Assembly (NCBI RefSeq): GCF_900115265.1
Contig: NZ_FOVU01000001.1
Coordinates: 1,027,001 to 1,091,000, forward strand
Reading direction: 5' to 3'
DNA: 64,000 bases
Origin: Bradyrhizobium sp. Ghvi
GTDB taxonomy: Bacteria; Pseudomonadota; Alphaproteobacteria; Rhizobiales; Xanthobacteraceae
Below the pieces are notes generated by a model. The model saw only the letters and a list, made by a program, of their open reading frames with translations. It had not been told where the DNA came from and searched no databases. The stretch's first letter is position 1. Every line of letters starts with the position of its first letter. The position numbers and the translations under genes are program-made. Positions 19,601 through 29,422 of this stretch are shown in pieces.

Positions 19601-20062
19601 TTACGCCGCGGTGGCCGGTGGCAGGGCCAGCACCGAGTAGATCGCCTGGGCATCGCGCGAGGCGCGAAGCTTCTTGGCGATGTCCTGGTCGCGCAGGAGA
19701 CGGGCGATGCGGGCGAGTGCCTTGAGATGATCGGCGCCGGCGCCTTCGGGAGCGAGCAACAAAAAGACGAGATCAACCGGTTGGCCGTCCATCGCCTCGA
19801 AATCGATCGGGCGATCGAGCCGGGCGAACAGGCCAAAGATCTTTTCGAGCTTGGGCAGCTTGCCGTGCGGGATGGCAACGCCGTAACCGACGGCGGTGGT
19901 GCCGAGCTTCTCGCGCTGGAGCAGCACCTCGAACACGGAGCGCTCGTTCTGCCCGGTCAGCTCGGCGGCCTTGGCCGCGAGTTCCTGGAGCGCCTGCTTC
20001 TTGCTGTTGACCTTCAATGCCGGGAGAATCGCCTCGGGCGCGACCAGATCGGTAATCGGCAT
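19601..20062 (-). CDS. ptsN: Nitrogen-regulatory PTS protein EIIA(Ntr)
   Basis: Phosphate-accepting regulatory protein of the PTS-Ntr chain that adjusts nitrogen, potassium and stress responses. 153 residues with the phospho-accepting His66 in GVAIPHGKL and GTTAVGYG just before it. Last gene of the rpoN-hpf-ptsN series; 221 bases without a gene separate it from hpf. Confidence 0.95.
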   Translation of the reverse strand: MPITDLVAPEAILPALKVNSKKQALQELAAKAAELTGQNERSVFEVLLQREKLGTTAVGYGVAIPHGKLPKLEKIFGLFARLDRPIDFEAMDGQPVDLVFLLLAPEGAGADHLKALARIARLLRDQDIAKKLRASRDAQAIYSVLALPPATAA

Positions 20063-20283
20063 GGAAGTCTTCCGAGGTGAATGAAGCCGTCAGGTTCCGA
20101 ATTGGCCAACTTGATAGACCAAGCTGAGCCGGCGTCAATAACATGAAGCAGGAGGCGCACTTAGCCCCGTTCCAAGATGTGGGGCGCTTCTACTCCAACG
20201 CAATCCCGGTGCCAACTGCCGCGTACGGCTTTGTCCCGGTCATTGTTTGAAGGTCGTGGTTCCTACGGGGTCCGGTTTCGATC

Positions 20284-20895
20284 CTAATCGCCCGCTTTGC
20301 CGTCCGGTCTCGCACCCGGCGGGTCGATCCAGCCGACATTGCCGTCGGCCCGGCGGTAGATGATGTTCACCCGACCCGAGGAGCCATGCTGGAATACCAG
20401 GCAGGGTGCCCCGCTGAGGTCGAGTTCCATGACGGCTTCGCTCACCGACATCTGCTTCAGCGATGTCGTGGCCTCGGCGATGATGACCGGGCTGTAACCG
20501 GTGACCTCGTCCTCGTCATCCCCCTCGCCAGGGGCTTCCAGCACGTAAGCCGTGGCGTCGAGGGCAGCCAGGGCCGCGGAGGCAACATGGGCCTTGCGGG
20601 CCGAGCGATCCTTGAGCCGGCTCTTGTAACGCTTGAGCCGCTTCTCGATCATGATCAGCGCCTGGTCGGCGCTGGCATAGGCGTCCGGCGCATTTGAATC
20701 GGCCTCGAGCGTGATTCCCGAATCCAGATGCAGCGCGCAATCGGTGCGGAAGCCGAAGCCGTCCTTGGATAGCGTGATGTGGCCGGAATAATTGCCGTCG
20801 AAATATTTGCGCAGGACCTCTTCAGTCCGGTCGGTCACGCGGCCACGCAGGGCCTCGCCGACGCTGACGCTCTTGCCCGAAATGCGAAGAGTCAT
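20284..20895 (-). CDS. hpf: Ribosome hibernation-promoting factor, long form
   Basis: Binds the 30S decoding region and dimerises ribosomes in stationary phase. 203 residues from ATG at 20895 with GAGG 6 bases upstream. The N-terminal S30AE domain (1-~105) includes MTLRISGKSVSVGEAL and ADQALIMIEKRLKRYKSRLK. The C-terminal dimerisation domain (about 140-195) reads YSPVIIAEATTSLKQMSVSEAVMELDLSG in pieces, so this is the long form. It follows rpoN as in most proteobacteria. Confidence 0.95.
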   Translation of the reverse strand: MTLRISGKSVSVGEALRGRVTDRTEEVLRKYFDGNYSGHITLSKDGFGFRTDCALHLDSGITLEADSNAPDAYASADQALIMIEKRLKRYKSRLKDRSARKAHVASAALAALDATAYVLEAPGEGDDEDEVTGYSPVIIAEATTSLKQMSVSEAVMELDLSGAPCLVFQHGSSGRVNIIYRRADGNVGWIDPPGARPDGKAGD

Positions 20896-20979
20896 GTGAT
20901 GCCTCGCTTGGTTCAATCGGCCTAGCTTGGATCGGTCGCGATGGGAGGGTGAGAGTAGCGCGATTTCGCGCCAGCGCAA

Positions 20980-22605
20980 TCAGGCCGGCTCGGGATTGCG
21001 GGAGCGATCGGACAATGCGGTGGAGAGGACGTTACCAAGAGCGCTCTGCTTGTCGCGACGGCGTTGCACCGAGGAGGGAATGCGCATGGCTTCGCGGTAC
21101 TTCGCGACCGTGCGGCGGGCAATATCAATGCCCGAAGCGCGTAACCGTTCCACGATCGTGTCGTCGGACAGGATCGCTGACGGCTCTTCCGAATCGATCA
21201 GCTGCTTGATGTGGTGGCGTACGGCTTCGGCCGAATGCGCCTCGCCGCCGTCGGCCGAGGCGATCGAAGCCGTGAAGAAATATTTCAGCTCGAACGTCCC
21301 GCGATTGGTCGCCATGTATTTGTTGGCGGTGACACGCGAGACCGTGGATTCGTGCATCTGGATGGCATCGGCGACGGCCTTCAGATTCAGCGGCCGCAGG
21401 TGCGCGACGCCATGGGTGAAGAAGCCGTCCTGCTGGCGCACGATCTCGGTTGCAACTTTCAGGATGGTGCGGGCGCGCTGGTCCAGCGCGCGCACCAGCC
21501 AGGTCGCGTTCTGCAGCGCGTCGGTGAAATAGGATTTGTCGCCGTCCTTGCCGATCTTCTTCGACAGCTCGGAATAGTAGGTCTGATTCACCAAGACGCG
21601 CGGCAAGGTGTCGCTGTTGAGCTCGACATGCCAGCCGCCATCCGGACCCGGACGGACATAGACGTCGGGCACCATGGTCTGGAGCCGCGCCGAGCCGAAC
21701 TTCATGCCGGGCTTGGGATTGAGACGCCTGATCTCGCCGATCATGTCGGCGATGTCCTCGTCGTCGACGCCGCAGAGCTTGCGCAAGGCAGCGATGTCGC
21801 GCTTGGCGAGGAGATCGAGGTGCTCGACCAGCGCCTGCATGGCGGGATCGTAGCGGTCGAGCTCACGGAGCTGGATCGCCAGGCATTCGCTCAAATTGCG
21901 CGCGCACACGCCGGGCGGATCGAATTTTTGCAGCACGGCAAGAACGTCATCGACGTCCTTTTGCGATGCGCCAAGCCGTTCGGCGGCCTGCCCGAGATCT
22001 GGCGGCAGGTAGCCGGCTTCATCGACGAGGTCGATCAGATACTGGCCGATCATGCGCTGCGCCGCGCCGGTGAAGGCCACCGACAGCTGCTCGGCCAGAT
22101 GGTCGGACAATGTTGTCTCGGCCGCGACAAAAGCTTCGAGATTGTAGTCTTCGTCACCCGAGGCGCCGCCGCCCCATTCGGTGTAGGTGGTCGGCGCGGC
22201 GTCCTGGGCGTTGCGCACAGCCGCCTCGGCCGGCTCCTCGGAGAAGACGTTGTCCAGGCCTGTGTCCAGGGTCTGCTCGATCTCGGCGCGGGTGCCGAGA
22301 TCCTTGCTCATCCATTCTTCCTGGCCGGGCTCGAAGGCGTCGCCACTGCCGCCAAAGCCGTCAGCGTCGCCCGAACCGCTCGAATCCTCGCCATCCCGGT
22401 CGCTGAACTGACCGGCCTCGGCCGGAGCCTCGCCGCCGGCCTCGTCACTCGCCCGCTCCAACAGGGGGTTGCGCTCGAGTTCCTCCTCCACGAAGGTCGT
22501 GAGATCGAGATTCGACAGTTGCAGCAGCTTGATGGCCTGCATCAACTGCGGCGTCATCACCAGCGACTGGGACTGCCGGAACTCTAATCTCTGCGTCAGG
22601 GCCAT
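20980..22605 (-). CDS. rpoN: RNA polymerase sigma-54 factor
   Basis: Directs transcription from -24/-12 promoters (nitrogen fixation and assimilation, others) with AAA+ activators. 541 residues. Region I begins QSQSLVMTPQLMQAIKLLQ; region II is acidic (about 55-150); the C-terminal RpoN box is ARRTVAKYREAMRIPSS. In many rhizobia there are two rpoN copies; this one is in the conserved lptB-rpoN-hpf-ptsN setting. Confidence 0.97.
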   Translation of the reverse strand: MALTQRLEFRQSQSLVMTPQLMQAIKLLQLSNLDLTTFVEEELERNPLLERASDEAGGEAPAEAGQFSDRDGEDSSGSGDADGFGGSGDAFEPGQEEWMSKDLGTRAEIEQTLDTGLDNVFSEEPAEAAVRNAQDAAPTTYTEWGGGASGDEDYNLEAFVAAETTLSDHLAEQLSVAFTGAAQRMIGQYLIDLVDEAGYLPPDLGQAAERLGASQKDVDDVLAVLQKFDPPGVCARNLSECLAIQLRELDRYDPAMQALVEHLDLLAKRDIAALRKLCGVDDEDIADMIGEIRRLNPKPGMKFGSARLQTMVPDVYVRPGPDGGWHVELNSDTLPRVLVNQTYYSELSKKIGKDGDKSYFTDALQNATWLVRALDQRARTILKVATEIVRQQDGFFTHGVAHLRPLNLKAVADAIQMHESTVSRVTANKYMATNRGTFELKYFFTASIASADGGEAHSAEAVRHHIKQLIDSEEPSAILSDDTIVERLRASGIDIARRTVAKYREAMRIPSSVQRRRDKQSALGNVLSTALSDRSRNPEPA

Positions 22606-22695
22606 CGAAGCAAGAACCGATCCAAAAGTTGGTCCGATTTTTGCTTATCTTAGTCTGAGCCCGATGTACACGCCTTGACGAAACGCAAAAAAGGG

Positions 22696-23697
<1,002 letters not shown>

Positions 23698-23918
23698 CCC
23701 CGCCTTCTAGCCTTCTACTGACCCTGCGCGGTACTCGCGCGGTCTGCCGCGCCGGCCTCTCGATTCGCCGACGCAGCATGAATGAAGGGATGTCTCATGC
23801 CCAGTGAAACACGCCCGAAAAGCGGCGGACCCCGCTTCGAAAGCCCTGCGCGCTAGATACAGTCTCATCACGCAAGCTTCAACCTCGGATCGATCGCATC
23901 AGGGCCAAGCGATTGAAT

Positions 23919-24662
23919 TTACTTCTGTTTAGTTCCGCCGGGCAACTGCAGCGGCGAACCTGCGCCGGCGGGCCCCGGGGCCACGGGCGTTCCGCATTTG
24001 CCGTTCGAGCCGCCTTGGGTCTGGATGAACATGCCCTGCACCTTGCCGTTGTCGGCCTCCACCCGGGAGACGCCGGTGGTCATGTCGACCATGAGGCGGT
24101 CGCCGCGCAGCACGTTCTGACATTGGGTCAGCACCACCTTGCCTCCAGCCCCGCCGAGCATGGTGATGAGGTTGGTCTTTGTGTCGAACACGGCGGTCTC
24201 GCCGGTCACGACCTGATCCTTCTGGGTGACCACGACGTTGCCGCGTGCTTCCAGCCGCTTGATCGAGGAGGCGCCGCCCGGCCCAGGCGTCGCGGATTGC
24301 ATCGGCGCCGCCTTCTGGCCTTTTGCAGGCGCCGCCTGCGGCGCGGCCTGCTTGTCGCTGCTCGATTCGTAGAACACCACCAGCGTCTTCGAGGTCATGG
24401 TGGTGTCGCCCTGCACCACCTTCACATTGCCGGAGAAGGTCGCCTCCTTCTTCTTGTCGCGCATCTCGAGCGAGGCCGCTTCGATCTCGATCGGTTGATC
24501 GCGGTTCTGCGAAAAACCCTGCATGGCGTTCGGCACGCCCTGCATGGCGCCTTGCGCGCGCACCGCATCCGTTGCGCTCAGCGCGAGGCCGGCGACAAGC
24601 CCAGCCACAGGGAGGAACGCGCACCATTTGTGACGCGGGAAAATACTGGCCATGAAAATCAC
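23919..24662 (-). CDS. lptA: LptA/OstA-like periplasmic LPS transport protein
   Basis: Forms the periplasmic bridge that carries LPS to the outer membrane. 247 residues with an N-terminal signal peptide ending near VRA (about 36). The OstA core reads IEIEAASLEMRDKKKEATFSGNVKVVQGDTTM in pieces, followed by a low-complexity insert rich in Ala, Gln and Lys, then IKRLEARGNVVVTQKDQ. GTG at 24662 overlaps the lptC stop (GTGA); ATG at 24653 is an alternative start without a clear ribosome-binding site. Confidence 0.9.
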   Translation of the reverse strand: MIFMASIFPRHKWCAFLPVAGLVAGLALSATDAVRAQGAMQGVPNAMQGFSQNRDQPIEIEAASLEMRDKKKEATFSGNVKVVQGDTTMTSKTLVVFYESSSDKQAAPQAAPAKGQKAAPMQSATPGPGGASSIKRLEARGNVVVTQKDQVVTGETAVFDTKTNLITMLGGAGGKVVLTQCQNVLRGDRLMVDMTTGVSRVEADNGKVQGMFIQTQGGSNGKCGTPVAPGPAGAGSPLQLPGGTKQK

Positions 24663-25378
24663 TTTGAGTTCGCAGATTTGTTCCTGGACTTCGGAGGCGG
24701 CGCGGGCTGCTCGACGGGAGCGGGCGCCACCTCATCCGTGCTGATCTTGTCCAGATGCATCACCACGTTGCCTTCGAAACGAACGACGTCACCGCCTTCC
24801 GTGATGCGCAGCCGGTCGGCGGTGAGCGTACCGTTGGTCAGCTTGACATCGACACGCTCGTCCGAAGAGACCGTGCCCTTGTTCATGTCGACGAAAGCCG
24901 AGTTCAGCCGCGCCTCATAGCCGGTCGAGGTGCGCAGGAAGATGTCCTTGTGCAGGTCGAGCTGCTGCTGCTTGTTGTCGAAGCGGCCGGTGCGGGCATC
25001 GAGCAGCAGGGTCGACCTGTCTTCCATCAGCACCTTTGCGCGCAGATCGGCGAGATCGACATGGTCAGGATCCGTGATGTCCTGCGTCGCGGTCTTGGCC
25101 CAGAGCTCGTAGGGTCGCTGGTCCGGCGTGAAGCCGGAGAGGTGCGGCGTTTCCATCGTGATCTTGGTGCCCGTGACCACGAGATTTCCGGAGTCGAGCT
25201 TGATGGGGATCTTGAAGGGATTGAGGAAGGTCGAGACCGCGACGATCGCCGCCAGTGACGCGGCCACCGTCGCCGGGACCGCGATACGCAAAATCCTCAC
25301 CAGGCGGCTATGGCGAGCCGCGCTGGCAAACTTCGCCGCAAGCTCGGCGTCGTAAGTGGGATTGTGGGCCGAATTCAC
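24659..25378 (-). CDS. lptC: LPS export protein LptC
   Basis: Inner-membrane anchored protein that hands LPS from LptBFG to LptA. 239 residues with one N-terminal membrane segment (about 28-50). KIPIKLDSGNLVVTGTKITM and the beta-jellyroll ending RFEGNVVMHLDK fit LptC. The Pro-rich C-terminus PAPVEQPAPPPKSRNK is variable in rhizobia. The GTG start overlaps an upstream 34-codon frame by four bases. Confidence 0.9.
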   Translation of the reverse strand: MNSAHNPTYDAELAAKFASAARHSRLVRILRIAVPATVAASLAAIVAVSTFLNPFKIPIKLDSGNLVVTGTKITMETPHLSGFTPDQRPYELWAKTATQDITDPDHVDLADLRAKVLMEDRSTLLLDARTGRFDNKQQQLDLHKDIFLRTSTGYEARLNSAFVDMNKGTVSSDERVDVKLTNGTLTADRLRITEGGDVVRFEGNVVMHLDKISTDEVAPAPVEQPAPPPKSRNKSANSK

Positions 25379-25479
25379 CTGATCTCCAGGGTGCCGCTCG
25401 CCTTGTCCGGTTGAAAGACCGCGCCATTGTACCCGGCAACGTCCGAATATGCAGCCTTAGACAGGTCAGCCTTGGACAT
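25375..25479 (-). CDS. Possible 34-residue leader ORF coupled to lptC
   Basis: Small frame starting MSKADLSKAAYSDVAGYNGA and ending GTLEIR. AAGG lies 5 bases before its ATG, and its TGA overlaps the lptC GTG start (GTGA), as for true coupled genes. The N-terminal part is built on 15-base tandem repeats. Not recognised as a known family; coding status unproven. Confidence 0.35.
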   Translation of the reverse strand: MSKADLSKAAYSDVAGYNGAVFQPDKASGTLEIR

Positions 25480-25495
25480 GTCAGCCTTGGAGAGG
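25441..25495. repeat. Three tandem 15-base repeats upstream of lptC
   Basis: The unit CAGCCTTGGACATGT occurs about three times in tandem (25452-25496): CAGCCTTAGACAGGT, CAGCCTTGGACATGT, CAGCCTTGGAGAGGC. On the minus strand it encodes LSKAD-like units of the possible leader ORF. Confidence 0.7.
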
Positions 25496-25547
25496 CAGCA
25501 GGAAAGTGTCCGAAACGGGGCGCTGGCCCCCTGCCCCGTTGCATGCC

Positions 25548-25621
25548 GTCATTCTGGGGCGATGCAAAGCATAGCAAACTCGAGATTCCGGGTTCGGCCC
25601 TTTGAGCCGCCCCGGAATGAC
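25548..25621. repeat. Palindromic intergenic repeat, family A copy 1
   Basis: GTCATTCTGGGGCGATGC at the left and GCCGCCCCGGAATGAC at the right form inverted ends, with CTCGAGATTCCGGGT in the middle. The same arrangement occurs at 61024-61098 with most bases identical, and a longer relative lies at 38305-38408. Confidence 0.8.
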
Positions 25622-25633
25622 ATCGAAACCGCC

Positions 25634-26248
25634 TCAGGAATGCGCAAAAATGTCCTCTTCCTCCCAGCCCTGGAGGTCGAGCAGACAGCGGGTCGGCAGG
25701 AAGTCGAAACAGGACTTCGCGAGCTGGGCGCGGCCCTCCCGGACCAGCATGGCGTCCAGCCGCTCGCGCAGGGCATGCAAGTGCAACACGTCGGAGGCGG
25801 CATAGGCGAGCTGCGGCTCGGTCAGGCTGTCGGAACCCCAATCGCTGGACTGCTGCTGCTTGGAGAGATCGACATTGAGCACCTCGCGGACGAGGTCCTT
25901 GAGGCCATGGCGGTCGGTATAGGTGCGGGTCAGGCGGGAGGCGATCTTGGTGCAGTAGATCGGCCCGGTCATCACACCGAAGGTCTGGTACAGCACCGCG
26001 ACGTCGAATCGGGCGAAATGAAAGATCTTCGTGTTGGCGGGATTGGCAAGCAGCGCCTTCAGGTTCGGCGCATCGGTGTGTCCCTTGGGGATCTGCACCA
26101 CGTCGGCGCTGCCGTCGCCCGGCGACAGCTGGACCACGCAGAGCCTGTCGCGATGCGGATTCAGGCCCATGGTCTCGGTGTCGATCGCGACCGCGCCGGT
26201 GTAGCGGGAAAGATCAGGCAGGTCGCCGCGATGCAGGCGTACGGTCAT
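25634..26248 (-). CDS. rnd: Ribonuclease D-like 3'-5' exonuclease
   Basis: DEDD-type exonuclease; RNase D trims tRNA 3' ends. 204 residues contain only the catalytic domain; the HRDC domains of long RNase D are absent, as is common in alphaproteobacteria. Motif I AIDTETMGLNP (21-31), motif II HFARFDVAVL, and motif III AYAASDVLHLHAL with the Tyr and Asp residues. Upstream of, and in line with, the lpt-rpoN series. Confidence 0.92.
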   Translation of the reverse strand: MTVRLHRGDLPDLSRYTGAVAIDTETMGLNPHRDRLCVVQLSPGDGSADVVQIPKGHTDAPNLKALLANPANTKIFHFARFDVAVLYQTFGVMTGPIYCTKIASRLTRTYTDRHGLKDLVREVLNVDLSKQQQSSDWGSDSLTEPQLAYAASDVLHLHALRERLDAMLVREGRAQLAKSCFDFLPTRCLLDLQGWEEEDIFAHS

Positions 26249-26355
26249 GGCGTTTCAAACCCTTGAATCGAATCGGTCGGTCGGCGGCATAGGCTCGACG
26301 GATGGATCGCGATTTAGCCACTGCGGGCGGGCCGCGCAAGCTGCCGATGGCGGTC

Positions 26356-27681
26356 TCAGATCGCCGCCAGCATGATGCAGACCATCGCCGCCACGGTGGT
26401 GCGGCTGGCGCCGTCCCGGAAGGCATACAGAATCGGATCGTCAGGCATCTCGCGCCGATGCGCGATCATCAGCGCCCGGCCGAACCAGTAGAGCAGCAAA
26501 GGCGCGAGCAGCCAGAGCATCCAGGGGCGGCTATAGAGCGGCGTCACCGCGGAGGAGGAGACGTAGAGCGCGAACACCGTCACCGCGTTCATGGCGCTCG
26601 CAGCCGCCATCGCGGCGATGATATGCAGGTCGCTGATGCGGTAGTCGCGGTTGGAGGGATCGGCGAGGCCCTCGCCCTGGCGCATGCTGAGCTCGCTGAA
26701 GCGCTTGATCAGCGCGAGCGAGGTGAACGCGAACAGCGAGAACACCATCAGCCATTCCGACAGCACGACGCCAGCGGCAACCGCGCCGGCGACGATGCGC
26801 AAGGAATAAAGGCCGGCCAGCGTGACGACGTCGACCAGCATCTTGCGCTTGAGCACGAGCGAATAGGCGATGGTGGTGGCGAGATAGGCGGCGAGCACGC
26901 CGAGGAAGCTGGCTGAGATGCAGAGGCTGGCAACGAGCGCGAAGCCCCACAGCACAGGGATCGCCGAGAGCGCCGACGAGATCGGCAAATCGCCCGTCGC
27001 GAGCGCGCGATGGCGCTTGGTCGGGTGCTGGCGATCGGCGGCGAGATCGAGCAGGTCGTTCATCAGATAGGCGCCGGATGCGCAGGCCGAGAACGCCAGG
27101 AACGCCAGCAGCGTCGCGCCGAGCGTGGCAAGATTGATCTGATGCGCGGTGATGACGGGCACGAACAGCAGCGTGTTCTTGGCGTATTGATAGACCCGCA
27201 GCGCCTTGGCCCAGATCTTCAGGTTTGCGCGGCCGCGGCTGACGCGATCGATGCGCGCGATCGATGCGCGATCGAACGGCAGGTGATCGCCGACGGCGAG
27301 ATCAGAAGGCGTCACGACGCCGTCGAAGCCGAGATGCGCGGCGATGCCGGCGGCATGAGAGGCAAAGCGGCCCGCGACCAGAAAGATCTTCGCGCCCCGC
27401 GCCCGCGCCGCCAGCGCCTGGTTCAACACATCGGCATCGTAGGGCAGGTGGGCATAGTCGAGCTCGGCCCGCGCCAGGATTTCGGTGAGCGCCGCCATCC
27501 CGGCACGGCCGCCCGCGCCGAACCGGGCCAGCATGCGGGCGGGACTACTGAACAGCGCCTCCATCAGCAGCTCCGAGCGCAGCAGCGCGCCTTCGAGATC
27601 GATCACGAGCGTGCGAGCCGGCGCCGAAGCGATCTGCGGCGCGGCCTCGCGCGAATCGTACTGCCTGACGGGCTGCTCCAT
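26356..27681 (-). CDS. HAD-like domain fused to UbiA prenyltransferase (DPPR synthase-like)
   Basis: 441 residues. The N-terminal ~170 residues resemble a HAD phosphatase whose motif I reads VIDLEGALL, with Glu in place of the second Asp. The C-terminal half has about eight membrane segments and the UbiA motif NDLLDLAADRQHPTKRHR, very close to the motif of mycobacterial decaprenyl-phosphate phosphoribosyltransferase (Rv3806c). SEWLMVFSLFAFTSLALIKR is the second loop region. With dprE1 and dprE2 5 kb away it suggests polyprenyl-phosphoryl-ribose formation (inference); the acceptor prenyl chain is unknown. Confidence 0.85.
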   Translation of the reverse strand: MEQPVRQYDSREAAPQIASAPARTLVIDLEGALLRSELLMEALFSSPARMLARFGAGGRAGMAALTEILARAELDYAHLPYDADVLNQALAARARGAKIFLVAGRFASHAAGIAAHLGFDGVVTPSDLAVGDHLPFDRASIARIDRVSRGRANLKIWAKALRVYQYAKNTLLFVPVITAHQINLATLGATLLAFLAFSACASGAYLMNDLLDLAADRQHPTKRHRALATGDLPISSALSAIPVLWGFALVASLCISASFLGVLAAYLATTIAYSLVLKRKMLVDVVTLAGLYSLRIVAGAVAAGVVLSEWLMVFSLFAFTSLALIKRFSELSMRQGEGLADPSNRDYRISDLHIIAAMAAASAMNAVTVFALYVSSSAVTPLYSRPWMLWLLAPLLLYWFGRALMIAHRREMPDDPILYAFRDGASRTTVAAMVCIMLAAI

Positions 27682-27923
27682 CCGAAAACGCTCTGACTGA
27701 CCGCGACACGGCCGGAAATGGGCTGGGAGGCGGGAAAAGGACGGCCGCGAGCCTAGGCGGCATTGGCTAAGGGCGGCTTAACCGGGGCGGCCACCGCGCT
27801 GTTGCACGGATCCCACATTCCGGCGCGGTCGCGATATACCAGCGGAACTTGATGCACGCGCCGGTGGAAATCGCCCACGCCGACCCTATCTGAGGCCAGC
27901 TTCCCCATCACGCCTCAGGTGCC

Positions 27924-29195
27924 ATGACAGACCAGACGCTCGCCGCGCCGATCGACGATCAGCAGGAACGCCAGCGCGGCTTTACGCGCTACCAGTCGCT
28001 CCTGGTGGCGCTGCTCGCCTTCGCGCAGTTCACCATCATTCTCGACTTCATAATCATGTCGCCGCTCGGCGCCATCATGATGCCCTCGCTCGACATCACC
28101 GCCGCACAATTCGGCGTGGCGGTGTCGGCCTATGCGTTCAGCGCCGGATTGTCCGGCATCCTGGCGGCCGGCTTTGCCGACCGGTTCGATCGCAAGCGGC
28201 TGCTGCTGTTCTTCTATACCGGTTTCACCCTCGGCACCGCGCTCTGCGCGATCGCCCAGGATTACCATGTGCTGCTGATCGGCCGCGTCGTGACCGGATT
28301 GTTCGGGGGCGTGATCGGCTCGGTCGTGCTCGCCATCGTCACCGACCTGTTTCCGCTGCATTTGCGCGGCCGCGTGATGGGATTCGTCCAGACCGCCTTT
28401 GCCGCGAGCCAGGTGCTCGGCGTGCCGGCAGGACTGTTTCTCGCCAATCACTGGAGCTGGCACGTCTGCTTTGCCGCGATCGTCGGCCTTGCGATCGTGA
28501 CCATCGCCATCATCGCCTTCGCCATGGAGCCGGTCGATGCGCATCTGAAGCTGAAGCAGGACAGAAACCCGTTCCACCATCTGGTCGCGACGGTATTCGA
28601 GCCACGCTACACGCTGGCCTTCTGCGTCACGACCTTGCTGGCGACCGGCGGCTACATGCTGATGCCGTTCTCCAGCGCCTTCACCGTGAACAATATCGGC
28701 ATCGACATCGTGCATCTGCCGACGATCTATCTGGTCTCCGGCCTGTTCAGCATCGTCACCGGGCCGCTGGTCGGCCGCGCGGCCGACACCTTCGGCAAAT
28801 ACCCGACCTTCGTGTTCGGCTGCGCGATGACCGTCCTCATGGTGCTGATCTACACTCATCTCGGCCACGTCTCTCTGGTGACCGCGATCACCGTCAACGT
28901 GCTGCTGTTCATCGGCATCTTCTCGCGCATGATCCCGTCGCAGGCGGTGATGTCGGCGATCCCCGATCCCAGCCAGCGCGGCGCGTTCAGCGCCATCAGC
29001 GCCTCGCTGCAGCAGCTCTCGGGCGGCCTCGGCTCGGTGCTCGCGGCTGCGATCATCTCGCAACAACCCGACGGCTCGCTGCTCCATTTCGAGCGGATCG
29101 GCTACGTGGTTGTCACGACCACGCTCATCACGCTGGTGGCGATGTATTTCGTGCAGAAGGGGGTGGCGGAGCGGGCGGGGAAAAGGGTGGTGTGA
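27924..29195 (+). CDS. MFS transporter
   Basis: 423 residues, about twelve membrane segments. The loop 2-3 motif is GFADRFDRKRLLL and the motif C-like stretch is QVLGVPAGLFLAN. It belongs to the AraJ/drug-H+ antiporter-like group by general pattern; the substrate is unknown. Divergent from the HAD-UbiA gene over 242 bases in which nothing specific was seen. Confidence 0.9.
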   Translation: MTDQTLAAPIDDQQERQRGFTRYQSLLVALLAFAQFTIILDFIIMSPLGAIMMPSLDITAAQFGVAVSAYAFSAGLSGILAAGFADRFDRKRLLLFFYTGFTLGTALCAIAQDYHVLLIGRVVTGLFGGVIGSVVLAIVTDLFPLHLRGRVMGFVQTAFAASQVLGVPAGLFLANHWSWHVCFAAIVGLAIVTIAIIAFAMEPVDAHLKLKQDRNPFHHLVATVFEPRYTLAFCVTTLLATGGYMLMPFSSAFTVNNIGIDIVHLPTIYLVSGLFSIVTGPLVGRAADTFGKYPTFVFGCAMTVLMVLIYTHLGHVSLVTAITVNVLLFIGIFSRMIPSQAVMSAIPDPSQRGAFSAISASLQQLSGGLGSVLAAAIISQQPDGSLLHFERIGYVVVTTTLITLVAMYFVQKGVAERAGKRVV

Positions 29196-29220
29196 GGGGA
29201 GGCGGGGGGTGGCCAGGCTG

Positions 29221-29355
29221 ATGGCTACGAACGGCCCTTCCAAACCGCTGCTTTGGGCACGGCCATCGACCGTAACATTTTCCCTCGAGGACGTTGCTGC
29301 CGTAGCAGAGTGGCGCCGGATCTGCCGAAGCAAATTACGGGCGGCCGCGAAATAG
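29221..29355 (+). other. Possible 44-codon ORF in the MFS to DNase II gap
   Basis: The 227 bases between the MFS and DNase II-like genes hold a short frame starting MATNGPSKPLLWARPS and ending RSKLRAAAK. It has no good ribosome-binding site and no recognised family, so it may be chance. A TATGAT hexamer at 29401-29406 is a possible -10 for the DNase II-like gene. Confidence 0.2.
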
Positions 29356-29422
29356 TTGCAGTCCTCGTGCTTTGCGTGTGTATTGGCGCCTTGACAATTT
29401 GATATGATCAACGGGGCACGCC

